DNA from: UBA5189 sp035631615
Lineage (GTDB): Bacteria; Chloroflexota; Limnocylindria; Limnocylindrales; CSP1-4
Assembly: GCA_035631615.1 (NCBI GenBank)
Contig: DASQIK010000027.1
Location: 124,001-188,000, forward strand
Direction of reading: 5' to 3'
DNA: 64,000 nt
The notes beneath the pieces were generated by a model, which saw nothing but the letters and a program-made list of their open reading frames with translations, made no database searches and was not told where the DNA came from. Below, piece after piece: positions 50,545-60,700 of the stretch; positions within the stretch are counted from its first letter, which is position 1, and every line of letters begins with the position of its first letter. The translations under genes and the position numbers were made by a program.

Positions 50545-53313
50545 ATGCGGGCGATCCCACTGGCTCGATCGGCACGAAGACGGCACGGGCTCGAGCCCAT
50601 CGTCGGCCGTGACGGGACGCTCGATGCCGCCGATGCGGTCGCGGCTCGCCGGATCGCCGCGCGATTGACGGTCGCTCGCGACGCGGCCGGCGAGCCGGCG
50701 GTCAGCGCCGGCGAGGTGGCGGCGCTCGCGGCGCTCGACGCGGTCCTGCACCGCCTCATCGACACCGAGCGCGCCGCGGGTCGTGCGGACCTCGGCGCCG
50801 CCGCGGCGACGGTCACGGCAGCGCTCGGCGCGACCGTGCTCGACGAGGTCGGCGCCGCGTGGCGCGGCCAGTTCCGCGACGAGGGCGGGGCACGGTCGGC
50901 GAGCGCCGCCGCGCCGCGCGGCCCGGAGCTCCTGGCCGAGGTACTCGTGCTCACCGCGCTGAACGACGATCCGGCGGCGAACGACGTGCGCGAGCTGGTC
51001 GACGACCGGCCGCTGCGCGATGGACCCGTCTATCGCGCGGTCCTGTCGGCGACCGAGGAGGCACTCGGCGGCACCGGGCCGGCGACCGGACCGGAGGCGA
51101 GGCCACGCGGAGCTCGCACTCGGTCGGCCCGCGGCGGCGCCGACCAGCACATGCCCCTGCCCGCACGGCTGCGCGAGCCGATGCGCCAGGCGCCGGGGTC
51201 CCTGGCCGCGCAGCTGCGCTGGGTCCGTGAGCATTGGGCCGCGCTCGTCGAGGGCGACCCGGCGCTCGCCCGCCGGCTCGATCTTGCCCTCGACGTGCTG
51301 GCCGAGGAGGCGCGCGCCCTCGAGCTCCGCGCGGCCGGCGCCGCCGACCACTTCGGTGGTCCGATGCCGGTCGAGACCCCGGACTACCGCGGCCTCGACG
51401 CCGAGTCCGTGGCGTTCTCGATCGACACCGAGTGGATGCCGAGCGTGGTCCTGCTCGCCAAGTCGACGTATGTCTGGCTCGAGCAGCTCGCGGCGCAGTA
51501 CGCGCGGCCGGTCGCGACCCTCTCGGACGTCCCGGACGAGGCGCTCGATCGCCTCGCGGCCCTGGGCGTGACCGGCCTGTGGCTGATCGGGCTGTGGCAG
51601 CGGAGCCCGGCGTCGGCGGAGATCAAACGCCGGCGCGGCGACAACGATGCGGTCGCCTCCGCCTACGCGATCGACGACTATCGGATCGCCGACGACCTGG
51701 GTGGCGAGGCCGCCTTCGAGGAGCTCCGCGGACGCGCATGGGCGCGCGGCATCCGCCTTGCCGCGGACATGGTCCCGAACCACATGGGCATCGACTCGCG
51801 CTGGGTCGTCGAGCACCCGGATCGGTTCGTATCGGTCCCGGAGTCGCCCTTCCCGGCGTACTCGTTCAACGGCCCCGACCTGTCACGCGACCCGCGCGTC
51901 GAGATCACCCTCGAGGACCACTACTGGGACAACAGCGACGCGGCGGTGGTCTTCCGCCGCCGGGATCGCCAGTCGGGCGAGGAGCGATACATCTACCACG
52001 GCAACGACGGCACGTCGTACCCGTGGAATGACACGGCGCAGCTCGACTACCTCAGCGCCGGGGTTCGCGAGGCCGTCATCCGCACGATCCTCGACGTCGC
52101 CAGGCGGTCGCCGATCATCCGGTTCGACGCCGCGATGGTGCTGACCCGCCGGCACGTCCGGCGGCTGTGGTACCCGGAGCCGGGCTCCGGCGGGGCGATC
52201 CCCTCGCGTGCCGAGCACGCGCTGTCGACCGCGGAGTTCAACCGGCGGATGCCCGGGGAGTTCTGGCGCGAGGTCGTCGATCGGGTGGCCGCGGAAGCAC
52301 CGGGGACGCTCCTCCTCGCCGAAGCCTTCTGGCTGCTGGAAGGCTATTTCGTCCGCACGCTCGGCATGCACCGCGTCTACAACTCCGCGTTCATGCACAT
52401 GCTTCGCGACGAGGACAACGCCGGCTACCGCAAGGTCATGCGCGACACGCTCGAGTTCGACCCGGGCGTGCTCGGCCGGTTCGTGAACTTCCTCACCAAC
52501 CCCGACGAGAGGCCGGCCGCGGAACAGCTGGGCACCGGCGACAAGGCGTTCTCGGCGATGACCCTCCTTGCGACCCTGCCCGGTCTGCCGATGCTCGGGC
52601 ACGGCCAGGTCGAGGGCTGGCACGAGCGGTACGGGCACGAGTTCCGCCGCGCGCGCTGGGACGAGCCGGTCGACGGCGCCCACGTCGCGCACTTCGAGCG
52701 GACGATCGTCCCGCTCCTGCGCCGCCGAGCGGCATTCAGCGGCACGAGCCGGTTCCACCTGTACGACGCGCTCGACGACGACGGGCACGTCGTCGAGGAC
52801 GTGTACGCCTTCACGAACGGTGCCGGCTCCGATCGAAGCCTCGTCCTCGCCCACCATCGCTATGCCGCGACGACCGTGCGCATCGATCGGTCGATCGCCG
52901 CGGCGCCGCCCGGCGGCGGCTCGAGCCGGACGAGCGTCCGCCTCGCCGACGCCCTCGAGCTCCACGGCGCAGCGGCGCCCGCCGATGAGACCCTCGTTCG
53001 CCTCCACGATTCGCGGACCGGCTGGGAGCTGCGGAGGACGGCGGGCGAGCTGCGGCGAGAAGGGCTGCGCGTGGCGCTCGGGCCATACGAGGCGCGCGTG
53101 CTCTCCGTCGAGATCCTCGCCGAGGAGCCGCCAGCCGTCTCACCCGTCGCCCTGCCCGAACCGACGACTGCAGCGCCACCAGCGCCGGTCGCGGCGACCA
53201 CCCGGTCGACCAGGACCATCGCCGCTCGGCCGGCGCCGCCCCCGAAGCGCTCGCCCGCCAACCGGCCGGCCCGCAAGCCCCGGCGAGGGCGGCGATCCGA
53301 TGCGCCGAGCTAA
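50545..53313 (+). CDS. GH13 alpha-amylase-family enzyme with long N-terminal extension
   Basis: The 922-residue protein carries a GH13 barrel from about 330 to 760. The triad is complete: D528 in IIRFDAAMVL, E593 in LLAEAFWLLEG and D654 in FLTNPDERPA. DMVPNHMGID is the conserved region I. The first about 300 residues are Ala/Arg-rich helices that match no domain I know. A C-terminal beta-domain and a Pro/Arg-rich basic tail (about 870-922) follow. It should cut or transfer alpha-glucan units, as maltosyltransferase-like GH13 members do. Its placement with glgA, phosphorylase and GH57 supports glycogen or trehalose-type metabolism. No signal peptide. Confidence 0.82.
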   Translation: MRAIPLARSARRRHGLEPIVGRDGTLDAADAVAARRIAARLTVARDAAGEPAVSAGEVAALAALDAVLHRLIDTERAAGRADLGAAAATVTAALGATVLDEVGAAWRGQFRDEGGARSASAAAPRGPELLAEVLVLTALNDDPAANDVRELVDDRPLRDGPVYRAVLSATEEALGGTGPATGPEARPRGARTRSARGGADQHMPLPARLREPMRQAPGSLAAQLRWVREHWAALVEGDPALARRLDLALDVLAEEARALELRAAGAADHFGGPMPVETPDYRGLDAESVAFSIDTEWMPSVVLLAKSTYVWLEQLAAQYARPVATLSDVPDEALDRLAALGVTGLWLIGLWQRSPASAEIKRRRGDNDAVASAYAIDDYRIADDLGGEAAFEELRGRAWARGIRLAADMVPNHMGIDSRWVVEHPDRFVSVPESPFPAYSFNGPDLSRDPRVEITLEDHYWDNSDAAVVFRRRDRQSGEERYIYHGNDGTSYPWNDTAQLDYLSAGVREAVIRTILDVARRSPIIRFDAAMVLTRRHVRRLWYPEPGSGGAIPSRAEHALSTAEFNRRMPGEFWREVVDRVAAEAPGTLLLAEAFWLLEGYFVRTLGMHRVYNSAFMHMLRDEDNAGYRKVMRDTLEFDPGVLGRFVNFLTNPDERPAAEQLGTGDKAFSAMTLLATLPGLPMLGHGQVEGWHERYGHEFRRARWDEPVDGAHVAHFERTIVPLLRRRAAFSGTSRFHLYDALDDDGHVVEDVYAFTNGAGSDRSLVLAHHRYAATTVRIDRSIAAAPPGGGSSRTSVRLADALELHGAAAPADETLVRLHDSRTGWELRRTAGELRREGLRVALGPYEARVLSVEILAEEPPAVSPVALPEPTTAAPPAPVAATTRSTRTIAARPAPPPKRSPANRPARKPRRGRRSDAPS

Positions 53314-54428
53314 GCGGACGTCCCCGCCGCCACGTCGGATCGCATGCGCAGCACGTTGTAGGGCGCGATCGGCCGACTGAAGCCCTTCAGGCTGAGCTCC
53401 CCGACCTGCTCGACCTCGACCAGGCTCTCGATGTCCGCGTAGGTCCGCGGGCTGAGGAGCACCTGGTCGGCCAGCGCGGCGGCACTCAATCGCGCGGCCG
53501 TGATCACGGCGAAACCGACCATGCCGTAGTCATATCGGCCCTCGAACCCGATCCGCCCGAGGGTCGCGAAACCGGTCGCGATGCCCACGCCGAACCCGAG
53601 CTGGTAGCCACGCTTGGCCCAGCCGGCGGCGAGCAACCCGAACGCAGCGCGCATGTCGACGCCCATCCGGACGGCGCGCTCCACGTGGTCCTCCTGGAGG
53701 ATCGGGTCGTTGAAGAACACGTGCATGCCGTCTCCGGCGAAATGCTCCAGCGTGCCGCCACGATCCATGATCAGGGCGCCCATGGTCTCGTGATACTGGC
53801 GGAGCACGCCGAGGACCTCCTCGGGATCGGCGCTCTCGCTGAACGACGTGAAGCCTCGGAGGTCCGCGAAGAGCGAGGTGGCCACGCGCCGATGGCCGGC
53901 CAGCAGCTGGGCGCCCTCGGGGCTCGACACGAGCGCCGCCACCTGGGGCGAGAAGAACCGGCTGAGCTCCTCCTTCTGGCGCTCGATCGTATGCAGCAGC
54001 TCCGCCTGGCGTTCCGCCGACTCGATCTCGAGGTCGTGCAGGCGCTTGCCGGCAAGGGAAGCGCGGATGCGCGCCCCGAGGATGGCCGGGTCGAACGGCT
54101 TGGGCAGGTAATCCATCGCACCGAGGTCGATGCACCGGATCACGCTGTCGAGCTCCTCGACGCTCGAGATCATGATCACCGGAAGGTGGCGCAGCGTCTC
54201 GTCGGCCTTGATCGCGGCGAGCGTCTCGTAGCCGTCCATCACGGGCATCTCGATGTCGAGCAGGACGACAGCGACATCCGAGCCAGACGAGCGGAGCACC
54301 TCGATGGCGGCACGGCCATCGGCTGCCTCTCGCGAATCGATCTCGAGCGTGTCCAGGTGTCGCGCGAGCAGCCTGCGATTGACCGGGCTGTCGTCGACGA
54401 TCAGCGCGACGGCGCGAGCGGGACTCAC
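53310..54428 (-). CDS. receiver-adenylate/guanylate cyclase-like response regulator
   Basis: The 372-residue protein has a receiver domain (about 8-125; LIVDDSPVNRRLL, D in VVLLDIEMPVMDGYE, K in YLPKPFDP), a coiled linker, and a class III cyclase domain (about 185-360). The cyclase has metal sites in LFADLRGFTSF and HFAGDGMHVFFND. The usual D and N of the GDxVN(x)AAR loop read GFAVITAAR, so the base-recognising Asp and transition-state Asn are changed. Activity may be altered or lost. It receives phosphate through the Hpt protein, whose gene overlaps its GTG start by four bases. It is convergent with the GH13 gene, overlapping by four bases. Confidence 0.83.
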   Translation of the reverse strand: MSPARAVALIVDDSPVNRRLLARHLDTLEIDSREAADGRAAIEVLRSSGSDVAVVLLDIEMPVMDGYETLAAIKADETLRHLPVIMISSVEELDSVIRCIDLGAMDYLPKPFDPAILGARIRASLAGKRLHDLEIESAERQAELLHTIERQKEELSRFFSPQVAALVSSPEGAQLLAGHRRVATSLFADLRGFTSFSESADPEEVLGVLRQYHETMGALIMDRGGTLEHFAGDGMHVFFNDPILQEDHVERAVRMGVDMRAAFGLLAAGWAKRGYQLGFGVGIATGFATLGRIGFEGRYDYGMVGFAVITAARLSAAALADQVLLSPRTYADIESLVEVEQVGELSLKGFSRPIAPYNVLRMRSDVAAGTSA

Positions 54429-54790
54429 GAGGCGAGGCCTGCCGCGGTCAGCGCCGCGAGGGTCTCGGTCCAGGTTGCGCGTGCCTGGTCGACATCCGAG
54501 GCGAGGGCATCCGTGCGGCCGGCGCGACCGGCCTCCTCGATGCCGCGCGAGATGGCCGAGAGGCGCATCGCGCCGAGCGTCGCGCTGCTCGACTTGAGGG
54601 TGTGGGCGGGCCGGATGATCGCGGCTGCGTCGGCGACCCCGGCCGCCGCCGTCATCGCTTCGAGGTAGCCGGTCGCTTCCGACACGTACGCCTCGACGAG
54701 CTCGCGAATGAAATCGTCGTCACCGCCGGTCGATTCCCGAAGCTCTGCCAGGACGGCGGCGTCGAGGATCGGCGGGTCGCCTGCGGTCAC
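54425..54790 (-). CDS. histidine phosphotransfer (Hpt) protein
   Basis: The 121-residue four-helix protein shows the Hpt signature with the phospho-His in IIRPAHTLKSSSATLGA, near residue 62. Before it lies LVEAYVSEATGYLEAMTAAA, after it RLSAISRGIEEAGRAGR. It should carry phosphate between the giant hybrid kinase and a receiver. The GTG start overlaps the kinase stop by four bases (GTGA), and its own stop overlaps the REC-cyclase start. The three form an obvious relay. Confidence 0.85.
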   Translation of the reverse strand: MTAGDPPILDAAVLAELRESTGGDDDFIRELVEAYVSEATGYLEAMTAAAGVADAAAIIRPAHTLKSSSATLGAMRLSAISRGIEEAGRAGRTDALASDVDQARATWTETLAALTAAGLAS

Positions 54791-57700
54791 GCGCCCGCCG
54801 GGCCGGCCAACGGCGTTCGTGCGAGGGCCTCCGCCAGCTCGGGCGGCCGGATCGGCTTGCTCACGTAGTCGTTCATCCCGGCGGCCAGGCACAGGTCGCG
54901 ATCGCCCGCCATCGCGTTCGCGGTCATCGCCACGATGTGGACCGGCCGATCCGGCCAGCGTGATCGGATCCGGCGCGTCGCCTCGAGCCCATCGAGCTCC
55001 GGCATCTGGACGTCCATCAGGACGACGTCGAAGTCCTTCGCCTCGAGCGCCTCGATGGCCTGCAACCCGTTCTCCGCCACGTCGGCTGTATAGCCCATGT
55101 TGGCCAGCAGGCGCATCGCAACCTTGCGGTTCACCGCGTTGTCCTCGGCCAGAAGGACGCGCAGCGGATGACGCTCCGCGAGGCCGGGGTCGACCGCCGG
55201 GCGTTCCGTGCGGGGGCCTTCGTCGCGCTGCCCGGCCAGCGACAGCACGTTGACCAGTGCGTCGTGCAGCGCGGACGGCTTGACCGGCTTGGTGAGCACG
55301 GCGTCGAGCGCCGGGTGGCCGCGTTCGCGCATCGCGATCGACGACACGAGCACGAGCTTCGGTTGCGGCTGCTCGACGGCCCGAACCGCAGCGGCGAGCT
55401 CGAGACCGTCCATCTCGGGCATCAGGAGATCGAGGAGCACGACGTCGAAGCGCTCGCCGGCACGGATCCACGCCAGCGCCTCCGCCGGGGACGCGGTATC
55501 GCGGGTCTGGATCGACCAGCGCGCGAGCTGCGCCGTGAGGATGCGCCGGTTCGTGGCGTTGTCATCGACGACCAGCGCGCGTCGCCCGGCGATCTCCACC
55601 AGGTCGCGGTCCCGTCGCACGGGGACGCTCGACGCATCGGCGGCGTCGAGCCGGACGACGAGATGGAACGTGGCACCCTCGCCGGGGACACCGCTGCTCT
55701 CCGCGGACAGGCTGCCGTCCATCGCCTCGGCGAGCCGCCGGCTGATGGCCAGCCCGAGGCCCGTCCCACCGAAGCGCCGCGAGATCGTCGAGTCGGCCTG
55801 GGTGAACGACTGGAACAGTCGGCCGATGCGATCGGCGGGGATTCCGATGCCCGTGTCGCGGACGTCGACGGAGACCTGCCAGCGGCGGCCGATCGGCGCG
55901 CTCCGGAGCGACACGACGATCTCGCCCGACTCGGTGAACTTCACCGCGTTGGACAGCAGGTTGAGCACGATCTGCCGCAAGCGGCCCTGGTCGCCGGCGA
56001 CGGCGACCGGCAGATCGCCGGCGACCTCGTAGGCGAGCTCGATCCCCTTCTTCGCGGCGGTCGGGGCGATGAGGTCGAGCGCACCCTCGACGGACGACGC
56101 CAGCGCGAACGGCTCATGGACGAGATCGACCTTGCCGGCCTCGATCTTCGAGAAGTCGAGGATGTCGTTGATGATCGTGAGGAGGGCATCACCGGAGGTC
56201 CGGATCGTGTCGGCGAAGTCGTGCTGCTCGTCGTCCAGCTTGGTCTCCAGCAGCAGGCCGCTCATCCCGATGATCGCGTTCATCGGTGTCCGGATCTCGT
56301 GGCTCATTGCCGCCAGGAAGGCACTCTTGGCCTGGTTCGCCTCGTCCGCTGACGTGCGCGCGACATCCGCCTCGGCGAACAGGCGGGCGTTGTCGATGGC
56401 GATCGTCGCCTGCTGCGACAGCCCGACCAGGAAGTCGAGGTCCGCCTGGGTGAATGCCGGGGCGGTGCCCTCGCGCCAGACGGCCATCATGCCGCTCAGG
56501 CCCTGACGGCCCAGCAGCGGCGCCACCATCAGGCGCTCCTCGTGCTCTGCCTCGTCCGCTGCCAGCCCCGCGATGGGCACGCTGCGCGCGTCGTGGAGGG
56601 CGTCGTTCACGACCTCCGCGCGACGCTCGGCCGCGGCCGTGCCGATGATGCCCTCGCCGAGGATGATCTGGTCCGCCTTGATCTCGGCGGCGTTCTTACC
56701 GACCACGGCAATCGCCCTGAACGCCTGGCCGTCCGGCTCGGCGAGGAACACGCCGCTGGTGTCGCCCTCGAGCAGGGCCATCGCGCGCTCGGCGATGCGA
56801 CCGAGGAGTCCCTCGAGATCGAGGGTCGCCGAGATCTCCCTGCCGACCTCGGCCAGCTCGGCCATCTCACGGGCGCGACGCTGGGCTTCCCGGTAGAGCT
56901 GGGCATTCCGGATCGCCGCGCCGACGTTCGAGGCGATGGTCGACAGCACCCGCGCGTCCGATTCGCCGAACCGGCCCGCCTCGTCGATGCTCTGGACGCT
57001 GACGGCGCCGATCGCCTCGTCGCCGACCATGATCGGGACGCCCAGGTAGGACTTGACGGACGTCCCGACGCCCTGTCGGTCCATCTCCTCGAACTGCTCC
57101 GCCGTGTTCATCAGGAGCGGCTGCTTCGAGGCGAGGATCCGCGAGGTCAGACCCTGGCCCAGCTGCATCGGCTCGCGGGGTGCTGGCTTCCGTCGCTCCG
57201 TCCGGAACGGGAAGTCGATGGTGTTCGTGGCGCGGTCGAGGAGGGCGACGTAGACGATGTCGGCGCGGAAGGTCGTCTCCAGCTGCTGCCCGGTGAGCTG
57301 GATGAGGCGGTCGAGATCGAGCTGCGCCGCGGCCGCCTGGCCGACTTCGTTGACGATCGCGAGCTCGCTCGCACGCTGGCGTGTCTCGCCGACGAGGCGG
57401 GCATTCTCGAGGGCAACGCTGAGGCTGGACGCGAGCGTCGAGAGCAGGCGCTCGTCGGACTCGCTGAAGGCATCCGTGTGATCGAGATTCTGCAGGGAGA
57501 TGTGGCCGCGGACCTCGGAGCCGACGATCAGCGGGACGAAGAGCACGGACTTCGCGGGCTCGCCCGAGACGACCACCATCTGGACGCCATGATCGCGCTG
57601 CCATGGCCCGACATCGGCGACCCGGAGCGGCGCCCGGGTCTCGAGCATCGCCCGGACCATCGGGCCGAGCGGCCCGGTCTCCGGCGGGAAGCGCACGCCA

Positions 57701-60700
57701 CGCTCGATGATGTACGGGAATCGAACATTGCCCGCGCCGACGTCGTACAGGCCGATGTCGACGACCTGGGCGTCGAAGATGTCGACGATCTTGTCGCCGA
57801 CGAGGTCGTACATCGCCTGCATGTCCAGCTCGGCGGCGAGGCCCCGCTGGACGCTGTTGATGATCGCCAGCTCGGCGGCGCGCTCGTTGCTCTCCGCGAG
57901 GAGGCGCTTCGTCTCGTCGAAGAGGCGGGCGTTCTCGAGCGCGACGCTGAGGCTCCCAGCAAGGGTCGTGAGGAGTCGAACGTCGGCCGGCCCGAACGCG
58001 TCGAACTCGTCGATGCTCTGGATGGAGATGACACCCGTGTTGGCGCCACCGGCCTTGAGCGGCACGAACAGCGCGCTCTTCGGAACCTCGCCGGTGAGGA
58101 CGCCTGGGTTGCCATATTCCGCGGCGTACCTGGGCATGTCGCCCGAGAGCGACAAGGGCTCGCCGGTCTCCAGGACGTGCTTGCGGAAGCCCACGACGTC
58201 GATCGGGTCGATGGCCTCGCGGACGCCGCGCTCGACCGCGTACGGGAAGCGCAGCCTTCCGGAGCCGGGATCGAGGACGCTGATGCTGATGCTCTCGGCG
58301 TCGAAGATCTCGCGGAGCTTGTCCCCGACGAGCTCGTACATGCCCGCCATCTCCAGGCGCGCGGCCAGGCCCTCCTGGACGCTGTTGATGATCGCCAGCT
58401 CCGCGGCGCGCTCGTTTGTCTCGGTGAGGAGCCGCTTCGTCTCGTCAAACAGCCGGACGTTCTCGAGGGCGACGCTCAGGCTCCCGGCGAACGTGGTGAG
58501 CAGGCGAACATCGCCTTCGGTGAAGGCATCCTCGTGGTCGAGGTTCTGGAGTGAGATGACGCCGGTCACCTCGCCGCCGCTCACCAGCGGGACGAAGAGC
58601 GAGGCCATCGACGGCTCGCCCTGGATGGCCGCGGGCTGGCCCGCCTCGATCGCGAGACGCGTCGCGTCGCGGTTGACGAGGAGTGGCTCCTTCGACTCGA
58701 AGACCATCCGCCGGAGCCCGATGACGTCCATCGGCTCGTCCGGGAACCGGACACCACGCTCGATCGTGTACGGGAAATGGATGACGCCGGCGTCCCGATC
58801 GAGCACGCCGATGTCCACGACCTGCGCGTCGAAGATCTCCTGGATCTTGTCGCCGACGAGGTCGTACATCGCCTGCATGTCCAGCTCGCCGGCGAGGCCC
58901 TGCTGCACGCTGTTGATCAGGGCGAGCTCCGCTGCTCGCGCATTCGTCTCGGCGAGCAGGTTGTTCGTCTGCTCGAACAGGCGGGCGTTCTCGAGCGCGA
59001 CGCCCATGTTCGTGACGATCGTCGAGACGAGGCGCTCGTCCGCCTCGCTGAAAGCGTGCGGCGGGTCCGCGGCGAACGCCACGAGGCCGGCGGCCTCGTC
59101 CCCGGACATGATCGGAACCCCGAGCCACGACGCGCCCATCCTGCCGATGTAGCCATCGCGGTAGGTCGGCATCACCGCGCCGTGCGCCTGTTGCTCCTCA
59201 AGTGTCCCCAATCGGACCGGCCGTCCGGTGCGCAGCACCTCGCTCGAGATCCCGGTCCCGCCCTGGATCGGCTCGCTGAACACGCGGTTGCCGTTGTCGA
59301 GCTCGTACGGGTACGAGATGACGTTGGCCACCCGGTCGTAGATCCCGATGTAGATGTCCTTGGACTTGAACATCGAGGCAAGGCGATTGCCGACGAGCTC
59401 CACGATGGCCTGGAAATCGAGCTGCTTCGCGAGCGCCTCGCCGACCTCGTTGATGACCGCGAGCTCGGCGCTGCGCTGCTCCGTCTCGGCGAGGAGCCGC
59501 TTCGTCTCGTCGAACAGGCGCGCGTTTTCGAGCGCGACGCCCATGCTCCGAGCCAGGGTCGTCAGCAGGCGCTCATCAGCCTCGGTGAACACGTCGGGCC
59601 GGCGATCGGCAACCGACAACACCCCGAGTACCCGCTCGCCGGTCTTGATCGGCGCAGCGAGGAACGCCTCGGTTCGGGCGCCGACCCAGACGACGCCGAG
59701 GGCCTCCGCCTCGTCCGCCGTCCTGAGACGGAGCGGCACGCCGGTCGTGATCACGTGCGAGTTGATGCCGGTACCGAGCGGCATCGGGTCGATCGTCCCG
59801 CCTCGCTCGCCGTCCTCGGTCCAGTACGGGAACGAGATCGTGCCGGTCGCCGGGTCGAAGATCGTGATCGAGAGATCGCCTGAGCCGAGGATCTGCCCGA
59901 CCCGGCTGCCAACCGCGTCGATGATCGCGTCGAAGTCGAGCTGCTTCGCGAGCGCCTCGCCGACCTCGTTGACGATCGCCAGCTCAGCGTTTCGCTGCTC
60001 CGTCTCGGCGAGCAGGCGCTTGGTCTCGTCGAACAGGCGCGCGTTCTCGAGCGCGACGGCCATGCTCGACGCGATCGTTGAGAGGAGTCGCTCGTCCGCT
60101 TCGTCGAAGTGGGCCTGCTCCGGGCTGAGGAGGGCGATCACGCCGACGACCTTGTCCCCTGCGATGACGGGCACGCCGAGCCACGACTGCGTCACGTCCT
60201 CGTCGTAGCTGGCGACGCCGCCGTGGGCGAGCAGCTCCTCGGTGCTTCCGAGCCGGAGCGGCAGGCGGGACTCGATGACGGCTGACGTCATTCCAACGCC
60301 GAGCGGCAGCGGATCGGACTCCCGCCGCTCGCCCCCGACGACCAGGTATGGGTAGTTGATGCGCTTCGACGGAGCGTCGAACAGCGCCACGAACATGTCG
60401 CGGTTGGCGAAGATCGCCCCGATCCGCTCGCCGACGAGCTCGGTGATCGCGTTGATGTCGAGCTGCTGGGCGAGCGCCGACCCGATCTCGTTGATGATCG
60501 CCAGCTCGGCGGCGCGCTCGTCGGTCTCCTTGAGCAGACGCTTCGTCTCGTCGAACAGGCGCGCGTTCTCGAGCGCGACGCCCATGCTCGACGCGAGCGT
60601 CGACAGCAGCCGCTCGTCGGCCTCGCTGAACCCAAACCGTGGCCGGCGTTCCAGCGAGATCACGCCGATGACGTGATCAGCGGCAACGATGGGCACGCCG

